This document shows positions 53,920 to 64,000 of a DNA stretch of 64,000 nt, one piece after another. The translations under genes and the position numbers were made by a program. The stretch is from the NCBI GenBank assembly GCA_030837825.1, contig JAUQYB010000082.1, positions 115,561 through 179,560 on the forward strand. The letters are read 5' to 3'. Positions within the stretch are counted from its first letter, which is position 1; every line of letters begins with the position of its first letter. The notes below the pieces were generated by a model. That model saw nothing but the letters and a program-made list of their open reading frames with translations, did no database searches and was not told the origin of the DNA. The DNA is from Albidovulum sp. Its GTDB lineage: Bacteria > Pseudomonadota > Alphaproteobacteria > Rhodobacterales > Rhodobacteraceae.

Positions 53920-54980
53920 TCCGCCCGGTCCTGCTGAGTGCGCTACTCGCGCTTCCCGCCGCGGCCGCCGACGCGCCCGTGCCCGAAACCGTCGTGCCGC
54001 GGCCCGTCGTCTCGATCATCGTCAACCCGGAAACCGGGCTGCCCGTCACCTATGTCGGCACGGTTGCCGCCAGGACCGAGGCCGACCTCGGCTTTCCGCT
54101 GTCCGGCACCGTGGCGGAGCGTCCTGTCTCTGCCGGCGATACCGTCGCGAAGGGCGAGGTGCTGGCCCGGCTCAACCCCGAGGACCTCGACTCCGCGCTC
54201 CGCGCGGCCGAGGCCGGCGTGACGGTCGCGGCGGCGCAACTGCGCTCGGCCACCGACGCGCGCGACCGGGCGCAGGTCCTGGCCCGCCGCGGCGTCGGCA
54301 GCGCCACCCGGCTCGAGGACGCGGACCGCGCGCTCGTCGCCGCCGAGGCGCGGCTCGAACAGGCCGAGGCCGCAGTGGCCCGGGCGCGCGATCTGCGCGG
54401 GCTCGCCACGCTGACCGCGCCGCAGGATGGTGTCGTCACCGCGGTCATGGCCGAGCCGGGCGCGGCCGTCGCTGCCGGCCAGCCGGTCCTTCGCCTTGCC
54501 GCCACCGGCGACCGCGAAATCGTCATCGACCTCACCGAGCTGGACGTGGCCGCCTATCCCGTCGGCACCCGCTTCGCCGCGCATCTCGTCGTCAACCCCG
54601 AAGTGTCGGCCCCGGCGATCCTGAACCGGATCGACCCCGTGGCCTATTCGGCGACGCGGACGCGGGCGGCGCATCTGACGCTTCAGTCGCCGCCGGCAGC
54701 CTTCCGCCTCGGCGCCCTCGTCCGGGTGACGCCGGCCGCGCGCGAGGATGCCGGCGTTGCCCTGCCACTGGCCGCGGTTCTCGACGCCGCCACGGCGGCG
54801 GCGGTCTGGGTGGTTGACCGCGCCGACAACTCGGTCCACCGCCGCCCCGTCACGCTCGGCCCCGAGGTCGGCGGCTTCGTCGTCATCGCCTCGGGTCTCG
54901 CGGCCGGTGACGAGGTGGTGACGAAAGGCATCCACTCGCTTGAGGACGGGCAGGTCGTCGGCCCGCGGGTGAGCGAATGA
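53916..54980 (+). CDS. RND efflux periplasmic adaptor subunit (second)
   Basis: A 354-residue membrane-fusion protein, distinct in sequence from the first adaptor but of the same family. Signal peptide (VLLSALLALPAAAADAP), lipoyl halves around GFPLSGTVAERPVSAGDTV and VMAEPGAAVAAGQP, helical hairpin between. It overlaps the genes on both sides by 4 bp. Two adaptors for one pump fit the TriAB arrangement, where both are needed for function. Confidence 0.92.
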   Translation: MIRPVLLSALLALPAAAADAPVPETVVPRPVVSIIVNPETGLPVTYVGTVAARTEADLGFPLSGTVAERPVSAGDTVAKGEVLARLNPEDLDSALRAAEAGVTVAAAQLRSATDARDRAQVLARRGVGSATRLEDADRALVAAEARLEQAEAAVARARDLRGLATLTAPQDGVVTAVMAEPGAAVAAGQPVLRLAATGDREIVIDLTELDVAAYPVGTRFAAHLVVNPEVSAPAILNRIDPVAYSATRTRAAHLTLQSPPAAFRLGALVRVTPAAREDAGVALPLAAVLDAATAAAVWVVDRADNSVHRRPVTLGPEVGGFVVIASGLAAGDEVVTKGIHSLEDGQVVGPRVSE

Positions 54981-57900
54981 CGGGCTTCAATCTTTCCGAC
55001 TGGGCGCTGAAGCACCGCTCCTTCGTCTGGTTCCTGATGATCGTCCTGGTGGTCGCGGGGGTGATGTCCTACGTCTCGATCGGGCGCGAGGAAGACCCCA
55101 ACTTCGCGATCAAGACCATGATCGTCTCGGCCGCCCTGCCCGGCGCAACCACCGCCGAGACGCTGGCGCAGGTCACCGACCGGATCGAGAAGAAGCTCGA
55201 GGACCTCGACGAGCTTGATCACACCCGCTCGGTCACCGCGCCCGGACGGGCCGTCGTCTATGTCGAGCTGCTGCCGACCACGAAGCCCGACCGGTTGCCG
55301 GTGATCTGGCAGCGGGTGCGCAACATGATGGGCGACATCCGGGCCGAGTTCCCGGCGGAATTCGCGGGGTTCCAGTTCAACGACAATTTCGGCGACGTGT
55401 TCGGCAATCTCTATGCCTTCACCGCCGACGGCTTTTCCCCGCGCGAGGTGCGCGACCGCGTCGAAACCGTGCGCCGGGCGGTGCAGGCCCTGCCCGATGC
55501 CGGCAAGGTGGAAATCTTCGGCACCCGCGACGAGGCGATCTACCTGGAGTTCTCGACCGAGCGGCTCGCCGCACTCGGGCTCAACCAGCAGGCGGTCCTG
55601 GCGACGCTCGCGGCGCAGAACGCCATCCTGCCCTCGGGCGTGATCGACGCAGGCCCCGAACAGGTCCTGGTGCGCATCGGCGGGCAGTTTTCCGGCACCG
55701 AAAGCCTCGCGGCGATCAACCTCCGCGTCGGTGACCGGTTCTTCCGCCTGTCCGACGTGGCCGACATCCGCCGCGGCTACGAGGACCCGCCCTCGACCCT
55801 CTTCCGCTACCGCGGAGAGGAGGCGGTGGGCCTTGCCGTCGGCATGAAGACCGGTGCCAACATCATCGACTTCGGCGCCGCGCTCGACCGGGTGATCGCC
55901 GAGGCCCAGGCGGCCCTGCCGATCGGCATCGAGATCCACCAGGTGGCCAACCAGCCCCATGTCGTCGAGGAGGCGGTCGGCCATTTCCTGCAGGCGCTCG
56001 CCGAGGCGGTGCTGATCGTGCTCGCGGTCAGCTTCATCTCGCTCGGCCTCAGGGCGGGGCTGGTGGTGACGCTGACCATTCCGCTGGTGCTCGCGATTAC
56101 CTTCGTCGTCATGCAGTATTCGGGCTTCACGCTCCAGCGCATCTCGCTTGGTGCCTTGATCATCGCGCTGGGGCTTCTTGTCGACGACGCGATGATTGCG
56201 ATCGAGACGATGATCGCCCGGCTGGAGAAGGGCGCGACGCTGACCAGTGCAGCCTCCTACGCCTGGACCTCCATCGCCTTTCCGATGCTGACCGGGACGC
56301 TCGTCACCGTCGCGGGCTTCATCCCGGTGGGGCTGAACAACTCGGCCGCGGGAGAGTTCACCTTCTCGCTCTTCGTCGTGATCGCGGTGTCGCTTCTGGT
56401 CTCGTGGATCGTCGCTGTGCTCTTCGCGCCGCTTCTGGGCGTGACGTTCCTGCCCGCGAAGATGGCGCACCATGATCACGGGCCGGGGCGGGCCCGCCGG
56501 CAGTTCCACCTTGCGCTCAGGCTTGCCATGCGCTTCCGCTGGATCACCATCGGGCTTACGCTGGCCGTCTTCGCCCTGTCGATCTGGGGGATGCGGTTCG
56601 TGGAAAACCAGTTCTTCCCCAATTCCGACCGGCCCGAGCTGATCGTCGATTTCGCCCTGCCGCACAACAGCGCGATCGAGGAGACCTCGGCGCAGATGGC
56701 ACGGATGGAGGCGCATCTGGGGAACGACGACAGGGTGCTTTTCTGGTCGGCCTACGTGGGCCGGGGGGCGCCGCGGTTCCTTCTGGCCTATGACGTGCCC
56801 ACCTCCGGACCGCACATGGGCCAGATCGTGATCCAGACGCCGTCGGTCGCGGCGCGCGACGCGCTGCGCGCCGATCTGAGGCGGATCGCTGCAGAGGAAT
56901 TCCCGGGCATCGACGTCTATGTCAAGCTTCTCGACATCGGCCCGCCGGTGGGGCGCCCCGTGCAGTACCGCATCTCGGGCCCCGACATCGACGCCGTGCG
57001 CGACCACGCGCGCGACCTTGCGGCGATGATGGCCACCGACGCGCGGCTCATCAACATCGCGATGGACTGGAACGAGCCGGCGCGGGTGGTACGGGTCAAC
57101 GTGCTTCAGGACAAGGCCCGCCAGCTCGGCATCAGCCCCAGCGACATCGCCCGCGCGCTGAGCACGATCTACGACGGCACCACGGTGACCGAACTGCGCG
57201 ACGCCGGCTACCTCGTCGACATCGTCGCCCGCGGCGACAAGCGGTCGCGCACCTCGGTCGAGGAACTTGCGGGGCTTCAGCTTTCGGGCAGCGGCAACGT
57301 GACGATCCCGCTCCGCGCGGTCGCAACCTTCGAATACGGCACCGAACAGCCGGTGATCCATCAGCGCGACCGGATGCCGACGATCACGGTGAAGGCAGCC
57401 ATTGCCACCAAGGACCAGCCGGCCACGCTGGTGGCGGCACTTCAGGGCCGGATCGACGCCTTCGCCGCCGCCCTGCCCCCCGGCGTGCATGTCGAGGTCG
57501 GCGGCTCGGTCGCCGAAAGCGCGAAAAGCCAGGCGCCGATCGCCGCCGTCGTGCCGCTGATGATCCTGATCATGCTGACGCTGATCATGGTCCAGGTGCA
57601 GGGCTTCCGGCTGACCTTCGTCGTTCTCTGCGCGGCACCGCTCGGCCTCATCGGCGTGGTCGCGGCGCTGGTGCCCTCTGGCGCACCCCTGGGCTTCGTC
57701 GCCATCCTCGGCGTGCTGGCGCTGATCGGCATCCTGATCCGCAACTCGATCATCCTCGTGGACGAGATCGAGGTGCTGCGGGCCAGGGGCGTGGCCCCCT
57801 GGGACGCGGTCTTCGAGGCTTCCGACGCCCGCGCCCGGCCGATCCTGCTGACCGCGGCGGCGGCAAGCCTCGCGCTGATCCCGATCTCGCGGCAGATCTT

Positions 57901-58021
57901 CTGGGGGCCGATGGCCTACGCGATGATGGGCGGCATCATCGCCGGCACGGTGATCACGCTGGTCTTCGTGCCAGCACTCTACCTTGCCGTCTTCCGGGTG
58001 AAGGGCGACAGGCAGGCCTAG
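54977..58021 (+). CDS. RND multidrug efflux permease (TriC-like)
   Basis: A 1014-residue inner-membrane proton-driven transporter with the AcrB topology: twelve helices and two large periplasmic loops. The proton-relay Asp pair is D403/D404 (GLLVDDAMIAIETM). N-terminal FNLSDWALKHRSFVWF and REEDPNFAIKTM are close to the TriC / NolG type rather than AcrB. It lacks an outer-membrane channel gene in the operon, so it probably shares a TolC-like protein encoded elsewhere. The stop abuts the next convergent gene's stop with no gap. Confidence 0.95.
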   Translation: MTGFNLSDWALKHRSFVWFLMIVLVVAGVMSYVSIGREEDPNFAIKTMIVSAALPGATTAETLAQVTDRIEKKLEDLDELDHTRSVTAPGRAVVYVELLPTTKPDRLPVIWQRVRNMMGDIRAEFPAEFAGFQFNDNFGDVFGNLYAFTADGFSPREVRDRVETVRRAVQALPDAGKVEIFGTRDEAIYLEFSTERLAALGLNQQAVLATLAAQNAILPSGVIDAGPEQVLVRIGGQFSGTESLAAINLRVGDRFFRLSDVADIRRGYEDPPSTLFRYRGEEAVGLAVGMKTGANIIDFGAALDRVIAEAQAALPIGIEIHQVANQPHVVEEAVGHFLQALAEAVLIVLAVSFISLGLRAGLVVTLTIPLVLAITFVVMQYSGFTLQRISLGALIIALGLLVDDAMIAIETMIARLEKGATLTSAASYAWTSIAFPMLTGTLVTVAGFIPVGLNNSAAGEFTFSLFVVIAVSLLVSWIVAVLFAPLLGVTFLPAKMAHHDHGPGRARRQFHLALRLAMRFRWITIGLTLAVFALSIWGMRFVENQFFPNSDRPELIVDFALPHNSAIEETSAQMARMEAHLGNDDRVLFWSAYVGRGAPRFLLAYDVPTSGPHMGQIVIQTPSVAARDALRADLRRIAAEEFPGIDVYVKLLDIGPPVGRPVQYRISGPDIDAVRDHARDLAAMMATDARLINIAMDWNEPARVVRVNVLQDKARQLGISPSDIARALSTIYDGTTVTELRDAGYLVDIVARGDKRSRTSVEELAGLQLSGSGNVTIPLRAVATFEYGTEQPVIHQRDRMPTITVKAAIATKDQPATLVAALQGRIDAFAAALPPGVHVEVGGSVAESAKSQAPIAAVVPLMILIMLTLIMVQVQGFRLTFVVLCAAPLGLIGVVAALVPSGAPLGFVAILGVLALIGILIRNSIILVDEIEVLRARGVAPWDAVFEASDARARPILLTAAAASLALIPISRQIFWGPMAYAMMGGIIAGTVITLVFVPALYLAVFRVKGDRQA

Positions 58022-60223
58022 TCATTTCAGGATCGAAAGGAGATCGGCGAAATCGTCGGTCCAGACCGGCCCGCCGTCGGCGGCAAGATCGTGCCAGCGC
58101 GGGTCGCCGGCCAGCGGGCCAAGCGCCTCAGCCGAGCGCGCCAGCATCACCACCCGCGACGGCGCGTCGCCCGGGTCGGCCGCCTCGTTGCCCGGATAGT
58201 CCTGGATCCGCGCGACGAGGCCGAGCGCGGTGGCGCTGCGGGCGAGCGGGCGCTCGATCGCATAGTAGCGGTTCGAGATGTGGTAGAGCAGCACGCCCCC
58301 GGGTGCGAGCCGGTCGAGGTAGAGCCGCATCGCCTCGTGCGTGGTCAGGTGCACCGGCACCGCGTCCGACCCGTAGGCGTCGATCACCAGGAGATCGTAG
58401 CGTGGCGCGCCTGCCTCTGCCGCCAGGACCATCCGCGCGTCGCCGAGCCGGGTCGGCGCGTCCGGCGCGCAGGCGGAAAGGAAGGTGAACAGCCGCGGAT
58501 CCCGGGCGATCCGGTCCACCGCGGCATCGATTTCGTAGAAGGTCCAGTCCTGACCCGGGCGCTTGTAGCAGGCGAGCGCCCCGGCGCCGAGGCCGACAAT
58601 GCCCACCCGCCCTGCCCGTTTCCCCGTCGCCGAGGTCAGGACCTGTGCCATCGGGCCGTTGCGATGGTAGTAGAGTTGCGGCTCGGGCCGGGCGCTGGCG
58701 AGATCGGCCAGCCGCTCGGTCCCGTGGATCGTGGTGCCGTTGGTGTAGTGCCTGAGCCCCTTCTCCTCCATAACCCGGTGGGTGCCGAAGAAGCTCCGGT
58801 CGCGGAAAAGGTCGCCGTTCGGGATCAGCCAGGCGCCGGTCGCCGCCACCGTGATCATGGCGATGGCCGCGGCGGGCAACTGGCGGCGGAGCGCGACGGC
58901 GAGGAACGCCGCCAGCCCGAACATCGCCATCTTGAGCATGAGCCAGTCGACCGAGCGGAACACCACGATGGCGAGGACCAGCGGCAGCGCCGCCGCGATC
59001 CCCGCGGCCACCCCGAGAAGCGCCTGCGCCCGCGAGGGCCGCATCGCCGGGCTGAGCACCAGCGTCGCGGCGAGGAGCGTGGTCACGCCGCCTTCGGCGA
59101 GGCTGTCGAACAGCAGCGGCGCGAGGATCGAGTTGAAAAACCCGCCGAGCGCGCCGCCGACCGACATCACCAGGTAGAAGAGCGTGAGGTGCCGTCCGTC
59201 GGGCCGCGCCGCATAAAGCCTCGCATGGGCGAAAAGTGCCACGACGAAGAAGGCGGCGATCAGCGCGGCGACGCCCCAGAGCCCGACATGCGCCCCGGTG
59301 ATGCCGGCGAAGACCGCGCCGAGCACGGCAAGGGAAAGGAGATAGCACAGCCGCAGCATCGGCGTCACCCCCAACGGGCGGCGCGCGAAGGTCACGACGA
59401 AGCTGAGGAGATAGAGCGAGAGCGGCACCACCCAGACGAGCGGGATCGCCCCCACGTCGGTGCTGATCTTGGTCGTGACCGCCAGCATCAGCGACGAGGG
59501 CACGAAGGCCAGAAGCATCCAGCGGGCGATCCGTCCCGCGCCCAGCCGTTCTTCCGGCAGGCACCTTGCCCGCACCGCCTGCACCCCCCTGCCGCGCAGG
59601 GCGAAAAGCCCGCAGAGGAGCAGGAGCGCGCCGAACGCCTGGAAGCCGAACGCCCAGAGCTCGCCGATCCGCCGTGCGCCGAGAAGCGGCTCGGCGATGA
59701 GCGGGAAGGCGAGGAGCGCCACGAGCGAGCCGAAGTTGGAGGCACCGTAGAGGAAATACGGGTCGCCGGCGGAGGGCCCGTCGCTGCGCGCATACCAGGA
59801 CTGGATCAGCGGCGCATTGGCCGACAGCACGCCGAAAGGCAATCCAACCCCCAGCGCGAAGAGCGTGAGCGTCTGCCAGGCCGCCGGGACCGCCGGGTCA
59901 TAGCGCCAGCCGGCGGGAATTGCCAGCGGCAGGAAGGAAAGCGCCGCGACCCAGAGCGCCAGGTGCAGCGCCAGTTGCGCCGCGACCGGCAGGTGACGGC
60001 TGACGAGATGGGCATAGAGATAGCCGGCGATGAGGACGCTCTGGAAGAAGAGCATCGCCGTCGTCCAGACCGCCGGCGCACCGCCGATCTGCGGCAGGAC
60101 GATCCTGGCGAAGAGCGGCTGCACGAAGAACAGGAGCGAGGCGCTGACAAAGATCGTCAGCGTGAACAGCGCGGGAACGACCCATCCCGCCGTCGCCGCC
60201 GGTTCCGTATCAGTGTGGTGCAT
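58022..60223 (-). CDS. fused MFS/spermidine-synthase-like protein
   Basis: A 733-residue protein. Residues 1-~470 form a membrane domain with about 14 helices; residues ~500-733 form a spermidine synthase-like Rossmann domain (RAGRVGIVGLGAGALACY, FYEIDAAVDRIARDP, DLLVIDAYGSDAVPVHL). Such fusions are common but their substrate is not known; the spermidine-synthase half may lack polyamine activity. It ends exactly where the convergent RND gene ends. Confidence 0.9.
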   Translation of the reverse strand: MHHTDTEPAATAGWVVPALFTLTIFVSASLLFFVQPLFARIVLPQIGGAPAVWTTAMLFFQSVLIAGYLYAHLVSRHLPVAAQLALHLALWVAALSFLPLAIPAGWRYDPAVPAAWQTLTLFALGVGLPFGVLSANAPLIQSWYARSDGPSAGDPYFLYGASNFGSLVALLAFPLIAEPLLGARRIGELWAFGFQAFGALLLLCGLFALRGRGVQAVRARCLPEERLGAGRIARWMLLAFVPSSLMLAVTTKISTDVGAIPLVWVVPLSLYLLSFVVTFARRPLGVTPMLRLCYLLSLAVLGAVFAGITGAHVGLWGVAALIAAFFVVALFAHARLYAARPDGRHLTLFYLVMSVGGALGGFFNSILAPLLFDSLAEGGVTTLLAATLVLSPAMRPSRAQALLGVAAGIAAALPLVLAIVVFRSVDWLMLKMAMFGLAAFLAVALRRQLPAAAIAMITVAATGAWLIPNGDLFRDRSFFGTHRVMEEKGLRHYTNGTTIHGTERLADLASARPEPQLYYHRNGPMAQVLTSATGKRAGRVGIVGLGAGALACYKRPGQDWTFYEIDAAVDRIARDPRLFTFLSACAPDAPTRLGDARMVLAAEAGAPRYDLLVIDAYGSDAVPVHLTTHEAMRLYLDRLAPGGVLLYHISNRYYAIERPLARSATALGLVARIQDYPGNEAADPGDAPSRVVMLARSAEALGPLAGDPRWHDLAADGGPVWTDDFADLLSILK

Positions 60224-60304
60224 GGCCGATTCCGTCCGATTGTTTCCGGACGGGTAACAGGCGAATCGGCCGGCAATGAGGCAGGTTCGGGGCAGGGAGC
60301 GGAG

Positions 60305-61468
60305 TCAGGCGGAAGGCACCATCCGTGGCCCGTCGCCTTCGGGCGCGATCTCCTCGAAGTCGAAGTTGTCGAGCTTGGCGGCGCGCTTGCCGGCGCGCTC
60401 GGCGGCGGTGCTGATCCCGTCGAGATCGCCGCGCGCCTGGTGGAAATGGGTGGCAAGCTTCTCAACCCGCTCGACCACCAGTTCCACGTCGCGGTGCAAC
60501 TGGCGCAGCGTCGCGCGGATCGCGCCGGCCTGTTCGCGCATCCGGGCGTCCTTCAGGACCGCCCGCATCGTGTTCAGCGTCGCCATGCAGGTGGTCGGCG
60601 AGACGATCCAGACCCGCGCGTCGAAGCCTTCGCGCACAAGTTCCGGGAAGTTGGCGTGCAGTTCGGCATAGACCGCTTCCGACGGCAGGAACATCAGCGC
60701 CCCGTCCGCCGTCTCTCCGTCAAGGATGTAGCGCTCGGCAATCGCCTTGACATGGCCCCTAACGGCGATCCGCAGCATCCGCTGCGCCTCGATCAGTTGC
60801 GACTGGTTCTCGGCCCGCCGCAGCGCCTCGTAGGCCTCGAGCGGGAACTTCGAATCGATCACGATCGGCCCCGGCGGGTTCGGCAGGTGGATCAGGCAAT
60901 CCGCCCGCCGCCCGTTCGAAAGCGTCGCCTGCATCGTGTAGGCATCGGGCGGCATGGCCTTGCGCACGATGTCGTTGAGCTGGATTTCCCCGAAGGCGCC
61001 GCGGGTCTGCTTGTTCGACAGGATGTCCTGCAACGACAGCACGTTGCCCGACAGCTTCTCGATGTTCGATTGCGCCTTGTCGATCGTCTCCAGCCGCTGC
61101 TGCAACTCACCCAGGCTGCGCGCCGTGCGGGTGGCGGTGCCGTGCAGGCTTTCGCTCATGCCGCGGGCCACGTCGGCCAGACGGCTCTCCATCAGGTGCA
61201 GGACCTTCGCCTGCGAGGCCGCCTGCGCCTCGGACACATGGGTCAGCCCGCCCGCAAGCTGCTGCTGCCCGTCCGACAGCGCCTGGACGCGGGCGCCGAT
61301 CTGGCTCAGGTGATGGCCGATCGGCTCGCTCATACGGGCGGAGCGGGCGGCGGCGCGCAGCGTCACGACCAGAAGGACGAAGAGCAGCAGCACCAGCGCC
61401 GCCCCGCCGAGAACGGCGAGAACGACGGGATCGTCAAGCGCATAGGTCTGGCCGCCGACGGTGATCAT
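60305..61468 (-). CDS. rmuC: DNA recombination protein RmuC
   Basis: A 387-residue protein. It has an N-terminal transmembrane helix (about 15-36), a coiled coil (45-150) and the RmuC nuclease-like domain (about 160-350) with [27 protein letters not shown] and [18 protein letters not shown]. RmuC limits inverted-repeat recombination in E. coli. Its start overlaps the mutL stop by 4 bp, which makes a DNA-maintenance operon. Confidence 0.95.
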   Translation of the reverse strand: MITVGGQTYALDDPVVLAVLGGAALVLLLFVLLVVTLRAAARSARMSEPIGHHLSQIGARVQALSDGQQQLAGGLTHVSEAQAASQAKVLHLMESRLADVARGMSESLHGTATRTARSLGELQQRLETIDKAQSNIEKLSGNVLSLQDILSNKQTRGAFGEIQLNDIVRKAMPPDAYTMQATLSNGRRADCLIHLPNPPGPIVIDSKFPLEAYEALRRAENQSQLIEAQRMLRIAVRGHVKAIAERYILDGETADGALMFLPSEAVYAELHANFPELVREGFDARVWIVSPTTCMATLNTMRAVLKDARMREQAGAIRATLRQLHRDVELVVERVEKLATHFHQARGDLDGISTAAERAGKRAAKLDNFDFEEIAPEGDGPRMVPSA

Positions 61469-63309
61469 GAGCGCCCGAAAAGCCGCTCGATGTCGGACAG
61501 CCGCAACTCCACATAGGTCGGCCGCCCGTGGTTGCACTGGCCCGACAGCGGCGTCGCCTCCATCTCGCGCAGAAGCGCGTTCATCTCGTCGGCCCGCATC
61601 CTGCGGCCGGCGCGGACGGAACCGTGGCAAGCCATGCGCGACAGCACCGCGTCGATCTTCGACTGCAAGGTCTGGCTGGCGCCTTCGGCGCGCAACTCGT
61701 CGAGGATGTCGCGCAGAAGTGCCGCCGCGTTGACCTCGCCCAGAAGCGCGGGGGTTTCGCGCACCGCCACCGCCCCGCCGCCGAAGGGCTCCACCGTCAG
61801 GCCGAGGGCGCGAAGCGTCTCGGCATGGCCGAGAAGAAGCGCCGCATCGCCTTCCGAAAGTTCGACAATTTCCGGGATCAGCAGCGCCTGCGCGGCGATC
61901 CCGCTGGCGTCGCGCTGGCGCTTCAGACGTTCGTAGGCCAGCCGTTCGTGCGCGGCGTGCTGGTCGACGATGACGATGCCGGTTTCGGTCTGGGCGATGA
62001 TGTAGTTCTCGTGCACCTGGGCGCGGGCGGCGCCGAGCGGGCGGTGCACGGCGCCATCCTCCGCGACACCCTCTGCCGGAGCGGGCTCGTAGCGCGCCGA
62101 GGCCTCGGCCCGTTCCGGCGCCAGCGGCGCCTGTGCGGCATGGGCCACGCGGAGGGCTGACTGCGACCGCCGGTCCATCTGGTAGATGCGCGGTGCCCCG
62201 GCGGAGGGTTCGGGGCGCAGGGCGCCGAGCGTCATCCCGCCCACGGTCGAGGAGGCGCGGTGCCCCGCCCCGGCAAGCGCATGGCGCAACCCCGACACGA
62301 TCAGGCCCCGCGCGACCCCGGGCTCGCGGAAGCGCACCTCGGCCTTGGCGGGGTGAACGTTCACGTCGACCCTTTCGGGGTCGCAGGAAAGGTTCAGGAC
62401 CGCCGCGGGATGCCGGTCGCGCGACAGCACATCCATGTAGGCGGCACGAAGCGCCCCGATCAGAAGCTTGTCGCGCACCGGGCGGCCGTTGACGAACAGG
62501 AACTGCTCCACCGCCGCGCCCCGCGAATAGGTCGGCAGCGCCGCGAATCCGGTCAGCCGGATACCCTCGCGTTCGGCGTCGATCGGCAGCGCGTTCTCGG
62601 CGAACTCATGCCCGAGGATCGTGCCGAGCCGCCGGCCGAGCGCGTCGAAGAGATCACCCTGTTCGGCGTCCGCGCGCAGGATCACCCGCCCCTCGCCACC
62701 ACCCGAGGCATCGCGGAGCGTGAAGGAGACGTAGGGCTCCGCCATCGCCAGCCGCTCCACCACATCGCGGATCGCCTGCGCCTCGGCCCGGTCGGAGCGC
62801 AGGAACTTCAGCCGCGCCGGCGTGGCATAGAAGAGGTCGCGCAGGTCCACCACCGTCCCGGAGCCGAGCGCGGCGGGCCGGACCGGCTCCATCCGCCCGC
62901 CGGCCACGGCGATCTCGGCCGCCTCAAGGCCGCGCGCACGGGATGTGATCCTGAGCCGCCCCACCGCACCCAGAGAGGGCAGCGCCTCGCCGCGAAAGCC
63001 GAAGCTGCGGATGTTCAGCAGGTCGCTCCCGTCGATCTTCGATGTGGCGTGGCGGGCAAGCGCCAGCGGCAGATCCTCGGGCGCCATCCCGCAGCCGTCG
63101 TCCGCCACCCGGATCAGCGTCTTGCCACCGTCGGCATAGGTGACGGAAATCCGCCGCGCGCCCGCATCGAGGGCGTTTTCGATCAGTTCCTTGACTGCAG
63201 AGGCGGGCCGTTCCACCACTTCGCCGGCCGCAATCCGGTTCACCGCGGCTTCGTCCAGTTGGCGAATCCGCGGGCGTTCCGGCAGCATCTTGGGGGCTTC
63301 GGCGTTCAT
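61465..63309 (-). CDS. mutL: DNA mismatch repair protein MutL
   Basis: A 614-residue GHKL ATPase of mismatch repair. The N-terminal ATPase motifs are [17 protein letters not shown], and [15 protein letters not shown]. The C-terminal part carries the endonuclease motif [13 protein letters not shown] (DQHAxxERxxYE), so it should nick DNA, unlike the E. coli protein. The tail GQCNHGRPT is conserved. It is upstream of rmuC in the operon. Confidence 0.97.
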   Translation of the reverse strand: MNAEAPKMLPERPRIRQLDEAAVNRIAAGEVVERPASAVKELIENALDAGARRISVTYADGGKTLIRVADDGCGMAPEDLPLALARHATSKIDGSDLLNIRSFGFRGEALPSLGAVGRLRITSRARGLEAAEIAVAGGRMEPVRPAALGSGTVVDLRDLFYATPARLKFLRSDRAEAQAIRDVVERLAMAEPYVSFTLRDASGGGEGRVILRADAEQGDLFDALGRRLGTILGHEFAENALPIDAEREGIRLTGFAALPTYSRGAAVEQFLFVNGRPVRDKLLIGALRAAYMDVLSRDRHPAAVLNLSCDPERVDVNVHPAKAEVRFREPGVARGLIVSGLRHALAGAGHRASSTVGGMTLGALRPEPSAGAPRIYQMDRRSQSALRVAHAAQAPLAPERAEASARYEPAPAEGVAEDGAVHRPLGAARAQVHENYIIAQTETGIVIVDQHAAHERLAYERLKRQRDASGIAAQALLIPEIVELSEGDAALLLGHAETLRALGLTVEPFGGGAVAVRETPALLGEVNAAALLRDILDELRAEGASQTLQSKIDAVLSRMACHGSVRAGRRMRADEMNALLREMEATPLSGQCNHGRPTYVELRLSDIERLFGRS

Positions 63310-63377
63310 CCTGCCAGATGTAGCAGTATGAAGGGATTCGCGAAAGGGCGGCGCTGTCTGACCCGGCCTGGCTGGCG

Positions 63378-64000
63378 CTAGTCCGTCGCCGTCAGCCCCG
63401 CCGGCTGGCCCACGACCACGAACCTGAGCGCGCCCGCATCCATCAGACGTTTCGCCACCCGCGTGAGGTCGTCGAGCGTGACCGCCTCGATATAGCCGTT
63501 GCGGTCGTTCACATAGGACACCGGCAGCCCTTCCGACTGCATCCCGACTAGGATGTTGGCGATCGGCCCGTTGCCGTCGAAGCGCAGCGGATAGGAGCCG
63601 GTCAGATAGGTCTTGGCGGCCTCCAGTTCCGCCTCCGTCACGCCCTCGGCAGCAACCTTCTCCCAGACATCACGCACGACCTGCACCGCCTCGGCCACCT
63701 TCCCGTTGGCCGAGGCGAAGGAGCCCTGCCAGGTCTCGGCCAGGTCCATCGGCGCCAGCCAGGTGGAGATGCCGTAGGTCAGGCCGCGCTTTTCGCGCAC
63801 CTCGTCCATGAGCCGCGCGGCAAAGCCGCCGCCGCCGAGGATGTGGTTGAGCACATAGGCGGCATAGAAATCCGGATCGTCGCGCCTGATCCCGGCCTGC
63901 CCGAACATCACGACCGACTGCGGCGACGCGTAGTCGATGATCGAGACCCCGCCCGCAAGGGCCATCCCGGCCCGTGGTGGCATCGGCGCGCCCTTCCCGG
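63378..64000 (-). CDS. M16-family metallopeptidase-like protein (5' end outside window)
   Basis: The C-terminal part (about 207 codons) of an M16 / insulinase-like protein. The frame is open through the right edge. Visible features: [33 protein letters not shown] and a domain end with [12 protein letters not shown]16 proteins usually occur in pairs, one with the HxxEH metal site and one without; the metal site is not in this part. It lies 68 bp after the mutL start on the same strand. Confidence 0.88.
   Translation of the reverse strand, partial: GKGAPMPPRAGMALAGGVSIIDYASPQSVVMFGQAGIRRDDPDFYAAYVLNHILGGGGFAARLMDEVREKRGLTYGISTWLAPMDLAETWQGSFASANGKVAEAVQVVRDVWEKVAAEGVTEAELEAAKTYLTGSYPLRFDGNGPIANILVGMQSEGLPVSYVNDRNGYIEAVTLDDLTRVAKRLMDAGALRFVVVGQPAGLTATD

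Noticed and set aside
54683-57490. 935-codon frame antisense to the RND pump
   Set aside because: Asp/Arg/His-rich shadow of a clear RND permease.
58091-61516. 1141-codon + strand frame antisense to the MFS/spermidine-synthase and rmuC genes
   Set aside because: Composition is Arg/Glu/His-rich without domains; the minus-strand genes have clear families.

Overview
The window is a GC-rich (roughly 68-70% by eye), gene-dense chromosomal segment of an alphaproteobacterium, almost certainly a Rhodobacterales / Rhodobacteraceae member. The clues are an Irr-type iron box in front of a MbfA-like gene, a SqrR/BigR-like persulfide sensor, DUF2794 and DUF2478 proteins, a class II glutamate-cysteine ligase, BluB behind a cobalamin riboswitch, and the overall gene content. 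The genus cannot be fixed from the sequence alone. I see no rRNA, tRNA, insertion sequence, phage or CRISPR. About 66 protein genes are supported; two are cut by the window edges (an M17 aminopeptidase at the left, an M16 peptidase at the right).

Left part (1-16.8 kb). M17 aminopeptidase + NlpC/P60 hydrolase operon; DUF2794; an orphan intrinsic terminator that may end a small RNA; an I78-type inhibitor lipoprotein; pepT; a TetR regulator, a tiny exported protein and mbfA around a control region with three TetR-type operators and an Irr box; AEC transporter; S-formylglutathione hydrolase; DMT transporter; HAD hydrolase + ornithine cyclodeaminase-like pair; MFS transporter; zapE; a LysR regulator; an S49 peptidase, a small zinc-ribbon-like membrane protein and a pteridine-reductase-like SDR in one operon.

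Middle (16.8-38.6 kb). An AT-rich gap carrying a perfect DnaA box precedes uvrC, a PLP enzyme, pgsA, moaD and moaE. Then a c-type cytochrome, small envelope proteins, an OmpA/BON protein, ubiA and rsmE (start codons only 12 bp apart), gshA, bluB with its riboswitch, asd with its terminators, a two-gene glycosyltransferase operon (GT29-like plus GT4), an MFS transporter divergent from adenine deaminase, and a molybdenum-cofactor / sulfur corner (DUF2478, mobA, TusA-like, SqrR-like).

Right part (38.6-64 kb). The least explained stretch is 38.8-47.8 kb. Two exported Asp-rich / Gly-Ser-rich proteins share a small repeated domain. They converge on a NarL-type two-component system that lies downstream of five co-directional genes: a large glycosyltransferase-like protein, a second glycosyltransferase and three unknown proteins, one with a LytR_C-like end. 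After this come purine salvage (amidohydrolase + purine nucleoside phosphorylase), a polar amino-acid ABC transporter, an RND pump with two periplasmic adaptors (TriABC-like layout), a fused MFS/spermidine-synthase-like protein, rmuC-mutL, and an M16 peptidase fragment.

How the parts work together: genes are packed with many 4-bp ATGA overlaps (translational coupling). Several convergent neighbours overlap or abut at their 3' ends, leaving no room for terminators. Visible regulation centres on iron (Irr box at mbfA), a TetR repressor, cobalamin (riboswitch at bluB) and probably reactive sulfur (SqrR-like next to TusA-like).
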